Below are positions 61,841 to 64,000 of a DNA stretch of 64,000 bases, piece by piece. The stretch's first letter is position 1. Each line of letters opens with the position of its first letter. The translations under genes and the position numbers were made by a program. This DNA is from Venenivibrio stagnispumantis (GTDB lineage Bacteria; Aquificota; Aquificia; Aquificales; Hydrogenothermaceae). The DNA lies in contig NZ_FXTX01000001.1 in the NCBI RefSeq assembly GCF_900182795.1, forward strand, positions 62,001 to 126,000, given 5' to 3'. The notes beneath the pieces are model-generated. The model searched no databases. It was not told where the DNA came from and worked only from the letters and a program-made list of their open reading frames with translations.

Positions 61841-62629
61841 ATGGCAAAAAAATTTGAAATTCAAGGCAGGATTTTAGAAAATAGATATATATCCGGTAAA
61901 ACTTGGTTATTAAGGGTAGAAGTTCCAGAAGAAGTTATAAAAAACACAAAACCGGCTTCTTTTGCAATGATTAAACCAACACCGAACAACTATTTTGACC
62001 CATTACTTAGAAGGGCTTTTGCAATAGCAGATATAGAAAATAAAAGTATTTTATTATTTTATGATATCCACGGAAAAGGTACTTCCTTTTTAACATCAAG
62101 AAAAGAAAATGAAGAAATATCAATATTAGCACCACTTGGAAATAACTTTTTTCCGGAAAATTATGATAACTATATAATAGTCGGTGGTGGAATAGGATTT
62201 GCCGGATTATCATTATTAATGAAAGAATTAAGAAAAAAAGGCAAAAATTTTATATCTTTATACGGAGCAAGAACAAAAGAAGAGCTTTCTATGATGGAAT
62301 GGATTAATAAAAATAGTTTTGATGTTAAATATTATACAGATGATGGAAGTTTTGGAAAAAAGGGATTTGTTACACAGGATTTGAAAGAGATTGCAGAAGG
62401 GATGGAAAATGTAGCCTTTGCAGTATGCGGACCAACTCCTATGATGAAAGCAGTATCTAAGATAGCAAAAGAGTTAAATATTCCTTGTTATCTATCCCTT
62501 GAAAGTAGAATGGCTTGCGGTATAGGAATATGCATAGGTTGCGTTATAAAAGATAAAGAAAATGACACATACATAAGGGTTTGCTACGAAGGACCCGTTT
62601 TTGAAGCAAATAAAATAGAGCTATTATAA
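61841..62629 (+). CDS. PyrK-like dihydroorotate dehydrogenase electron-transfer subunit
   Basis: This ferredoxin-reductase-type protein has an FAD domain (DPLLRRAFAIAD, then ILAPLGNNFF), an NAD domain (YIIVGGGIGFAGLSLL, then CGPTPMMKAV) and a C-terminal iron-sulfur cluster site MACGIGICIGC with a further C in YIRVCYEGP. This is exactly the PyrK plan, and class 1B PyrD in the window would need it. I chose ATG 61841, 4 nt after the bcp stop, over in-frame ATG 61826 and TTG 61820 inside bcp. The first conserved segment begins only at KFEIQGRI, and no start has a strong RBS. Confidence 0.85.
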   Translation: MAKKFEIQGRILENRYISGKTWLLRVEVPEEVIKNTKPASFAMIKPTPNNYFDPLLRRAFAIADIENKSILLFYDIHGKGTSFLTSRKENEEISILAPLGNNFFPENYDNYIIVGGGIGFAGLSLLMKELRKKGKNFISLYGARTKEELSMMEWINKNSFDVKYYTDDGSFGKKGFVTQDLKEIAEGMENVAFAVCGPTPMMKAVSKIAKELNIPCYLSLESRMACGIGICIGCVIKDKENDTYIRVCYEGPVFEANKIELL

Positions 62630-62639
62630 GAGGTTAAAA

Positions 62640-63125
62640 ATGAAATATGAAATAACTAAAATATTTAGATTTGAAGCAGGACATAGGGTCTGGAAGCAAG
62701 ATTTATCAAGAGGTAAAGGAGCAAAATTATCAGGTGAAAAAATACCTGAAAATAAATGTATAAACCTTCACGGACATAGTTATGTTTTAGAAGTTACTGT
62801 TGGTTCAGATAGTTTGAATGAGCAAGAAATGGTTGTAGATTTTTACCATATAAAATCGGCTCTAAAATCTCTTATAGATGATGTTTTTGACCATTCATTT
62901 ATAATAGATAGAAATGACCCTATTTTTCCGGAATTTCAAAAATTATTTGGATGTTATAAACTTACGGTAGTTGATTTTTGTCCTACTGCCGAAGCCCTTG
63001 CAAAATATTTTTATGATTATCTCACCCAAAAGCTAAAAGAAGCTAATCTGGAAGAAGATATAAAAGTTGTATCTGTCACCCTTTGGGAAACTGCCACCGG
63101 AAAAGCTACATACAGAGGTGAGTAA
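62640..63125 (+). CDS. queD: 6-carboxy-5,6,7,8-tetrahydropterin synthase
   Basis: QueD converts dihydroneopterin triphosphate to 6-carboxytetrahydropterin, the second step to queuosine/7-deazaguanine modifications. Zinc histidines are in FEAGHRVW and in the signature CxxxHGH (CINLHGHSY), whose cysteine is catalytic. The C-terminal glutamate block is VSVTLWETATGKATY. The CxxxHGH pattern separates QueD from PTPS-III folate enzymes. 161 residues is usual. RBS AGAGG precedes ATG 62640. The stop overlaps a tiny downstream ORF by 8 nt. Confidence 0.93.
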   Translation: MKYEITKIFRFEAGHRVWKQDLSRGKGAKLSGEKIPENKCINLHGHSYVLEVTVGSDSLNEQEMVVDFYHIKSALKSLIDDVFDHSFIIDRNDPIFPEFQKLFGCYKLTVVDFCPTAEALAKYFYDYLTQKLKEANLEEDIKVVSVTLWETATGKATYRGE

Positions 63126-63243
63126 GATAATAGAAATTATAGCAGTTGCATCAATTATGGGATTTGCAACCGGTTTATATTTTTTCATAGGATATAACTT
63201 TTTAAAAAAGAGGAAGAAAAATGCCAATAATAAAAGGTTATAA
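63118..63243 (+). CDS. Tiny 41-aa single-pass membrane protein
   Basis: A GTG codon at 63118, directly following AGAGG, opens a 41-codon frame. The product has one hydrophobic helix (about residues 4-28: IIEIIAVASIMGFATGLYFF) and a basic tail (KKRKKNANNKR). It overlaps queD by 8 nt and the next gene by 23 nt, so it would be coupled. The hydrophobic-plus-basic pattern and gap-filling position argue for a real gene, but the length is short and I do not recognise the family. Confidence 0.5.
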   Translation: MSKIIEIIAVASIMGFATGLYFFIGYNFLKKRKKNANNKRL

Positions 63244-63745
63244 AGGAAAATACCCGAAAATAGACCAGACAGCTTTTATAGCAGAAAATGCAGTAATCAT
63301 AGGAGATGTGGAAATAGGTAAAGATGCAAGTATTTGGTATAATGTGGTTATAAGAGGAGATGTTAATTATATTAGGATAGGAGATAGAACAAATATTCAA
63401 GATGGAACGATTATACATGTTACCCATGATACACATCCTACAATCATAGGAAATGAAGTAACAGTGGGACATAATGTTATGCTACATGGATGCGTAATTG
63501 AGGATAGGGTTTTAATAGGTATGTCTGCTACCGTGATGGATGGAGTAATTGTTGGAAAAGAATCTATTGTCGCAGCCGGTGCATTAGTCCCACCAAATAA
63601 AAAGATAGAGCCCCATTCTTTATGGGCAGGAGTTCCGGCAAAATTTGTAAGAAATTTAACAGAAGAAGAGATAAAGCATCTTGAAAAATCTTATCAAAAT
63701 TATATAAAATATAAAAACATCTATTTGGAGAATAAAGATGAATGA
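63221..63745 (+). CDS. Gamma-type carbonic anhydrase-like protein
   Basis: The 174-residue left-handed beta-helix has hexapeptide repeats such as VIIGDVEIG, TIIGNEVTVG and VLIGMSATV. The zinc histidines of gamma carbonic anhydrases are at HVTHDTH (position about 68 and 73) and in GHNVMLHGC. The final KSLWAGVPAKFVRNL fits the YrdA/PaaY/CaiE group. Hydration of CO2 is likely, but many members of this group have untested activity. RBS AAGAGG precedes ATG 63221. The stop overlaps the next small ORF by 8 nt. Confidence 0.87.
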   Translation: MPIIKGYKGKYPKIDQTAFIAENAVIIGDVEIGKDASIWYNVVIRGDVNYIRIGDRTNIQDGTIIHVTHDTHPTIIGNEVTVGHNVMLHGCVIEDRVLIGMSATVMDGVIVGKESIVAAGALVPPNKKIEPHSLWAGVPAKFVRNLTEEEIKHLEKSYQNYIKYKNIYLENKDE

Positions 63746-63899
63746 AAACACCGAATTAATATTAGCAATAGTGATTTTTGGGATTGCTGCTTTATTGATT
63801 GTAGGGCTTATGGTTTATTGGAGTAAGAATAATGTTGTTGTTGATGAAAGAGATAAAAAATATTATGAAAAAAAGGAGAATTTAGATGACAAGAGCTGA
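63738..63899 (+). CDS. Small 53-aa single-pass membrane protein
   Basis: ATG 63738 lies within the carbonic anhydrase end (8 nt overlap) and follows GGAG at 7-8 nt. The 53-residue product has an acidic start (MNENTE), one helix (about 7-28: LILAIVIFGIAALLIVGLMV) and a long charged tail (DERDKKYYEKKENLDDK). It overlaps the HU/IHF gene by 14 nt. The layout between two real genes and the clear helix suggest it is genuine. I do not know the family. Confidence 0.6.
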   Translation: MNENTELILAIVIFGIAALLIVGLMVYWSKNNVVVDERDKKYYEKKENLDDKS

Positions 63900-64000
63900 T
63901 ATAGTTGAAGCTATCCATAAAAGTGGAAAAGTAGATTTATCAAAAAGACAGATTTCCCAGTTAGTAAATGCCACTTTTGATATAATTTCTGAGTATCTTT
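63886..64000 (+). CDS. HU/IHF-family DNA-binding protein, 3' end cut by the window edge
   Basis: The frame starts MTRADIVEAIHKSGKVDLSKRQ and continues QISQLVNATFDIISEYL to the window end. This is the N-terminal helical dimerisation region of HU or integration host factor, nucleoid proteins of about 90-100 residues. The first 38 codons are seen. The TRADIVEAI start is closer to IHF-alpha/beta than to classical HU, but the DNA-contacting arm is outside the window. RBS AAAAGGAG precedes ATG 63886. It overlaps the preceding small ORF by 14 nt. Confidence 0.85.
   Translation, partial: MTRADIVEAIHKSGKVDLSKRQISQLVNATFDIISEYL

Overview
The window looks like chromosomal DNA of an AT-rich thermophilic member of the Aquificota, most like Hydrogenothermaceae/Sulfurihydrogenibium. 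This is inferred from gene content and style, not from a search: very low GC, lysine/isoleucine/glutamate-rich proteins, tight 1-30 nt gene overlaps, a 3-dehydroquinate synthase II, aminofutalosine-type menaquinone synthesis (MqnE), a DUF505 protein, a multihaem cytochrome lipoprotein and IS605-type TnpB genes. Most of it is ordinary housekeeping DNA with no large genomic island.

Layout. 1-4408 (- strand): purD (cut by the window edge), lysA, a 594 nt gene-free scar holding a tRNA-Leu 5' fragment behind an intact promoter and a broken nucleotidyltransferase, then an APC amino-acid permease. 4527-10778: ribBA, a pentahaem cytochrome lipoprotein, a nucleotide-sugar epimerase (-), then pyrD-cysS-ubiE/menG. 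10899-12371: solitary tnpB no. 1. 12434-21576: 3-dehydroquinate synthase II, an MCE/MlaD protein with a possible C-terminal beta-barrel, a Crp/Fnr regulator, and a TolC-adaptor-RND efflux operon. 21719-26985 (-): a nuclease-fold protein, an EAL signalling protein, mnmG and a Uma2-type protein. 27089-32044: a Rad50/SbcC-like ATPase, folP, cdaA and cdaR (c-di-AMP synthesis), ending in a clear terminator. 32068-38016: speD (-), dsbC-like, an ABC ATPase, a nitrilase-family amidase, pyrE, a CcsA/HemX-like protein (-), and a ComM/YifB AAA protein. 38013-40334 (-): motA-motB-fliJ-motE. 40419-43955: a 48-aa membrane protein, a structured leader RNA and its DUF2203 gene, bioC/bioH (-) and der. 43960-50208 (-): dnaJ-domain gene, metF, smc, tRNA-Ala(GGC), mqnE. 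50274-51944: tnpB no. 2. 52031-55655: ispF, DUF1858, recG, and a mazEF pair with a deleted toxin. 55813-61295 (-): DUF505, hemD, a potassium channel, trpS. 61357-64000: bcp, pyrK-like, queD, two tiny membrane proteins, a gamma carbonic anhydrase and the start of an HU/IHF gene.

Pathways are scattered rather than clustered. Pyrimidine synthesis has pyrD, pyrE and a pyrK-like subunit tens of kb apart. Biotin has the bioC/bioH pair. Cofactor genes cover riboflavin, folate, haem, menaquinone, isoprenoid and queuosine. The flagellar stator sits beside FliJ and MotE.

The most unusual signal is the about 118 nt RNA upstream of the DUF2203 gene. It follows a good promoter and carries interleaved GC-rich pairings plus a 5'-end/apical-loop pairing, and I cannot assign it to a known riboswitch class. 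Other points to check are the smc stop codon inside a tRNA gene, the MCE-barrel fusion, the two zinc-ribbon-less TnpBs with structured 3' ends, the truncated tRNA-Leu, and the internally deleted MazF.
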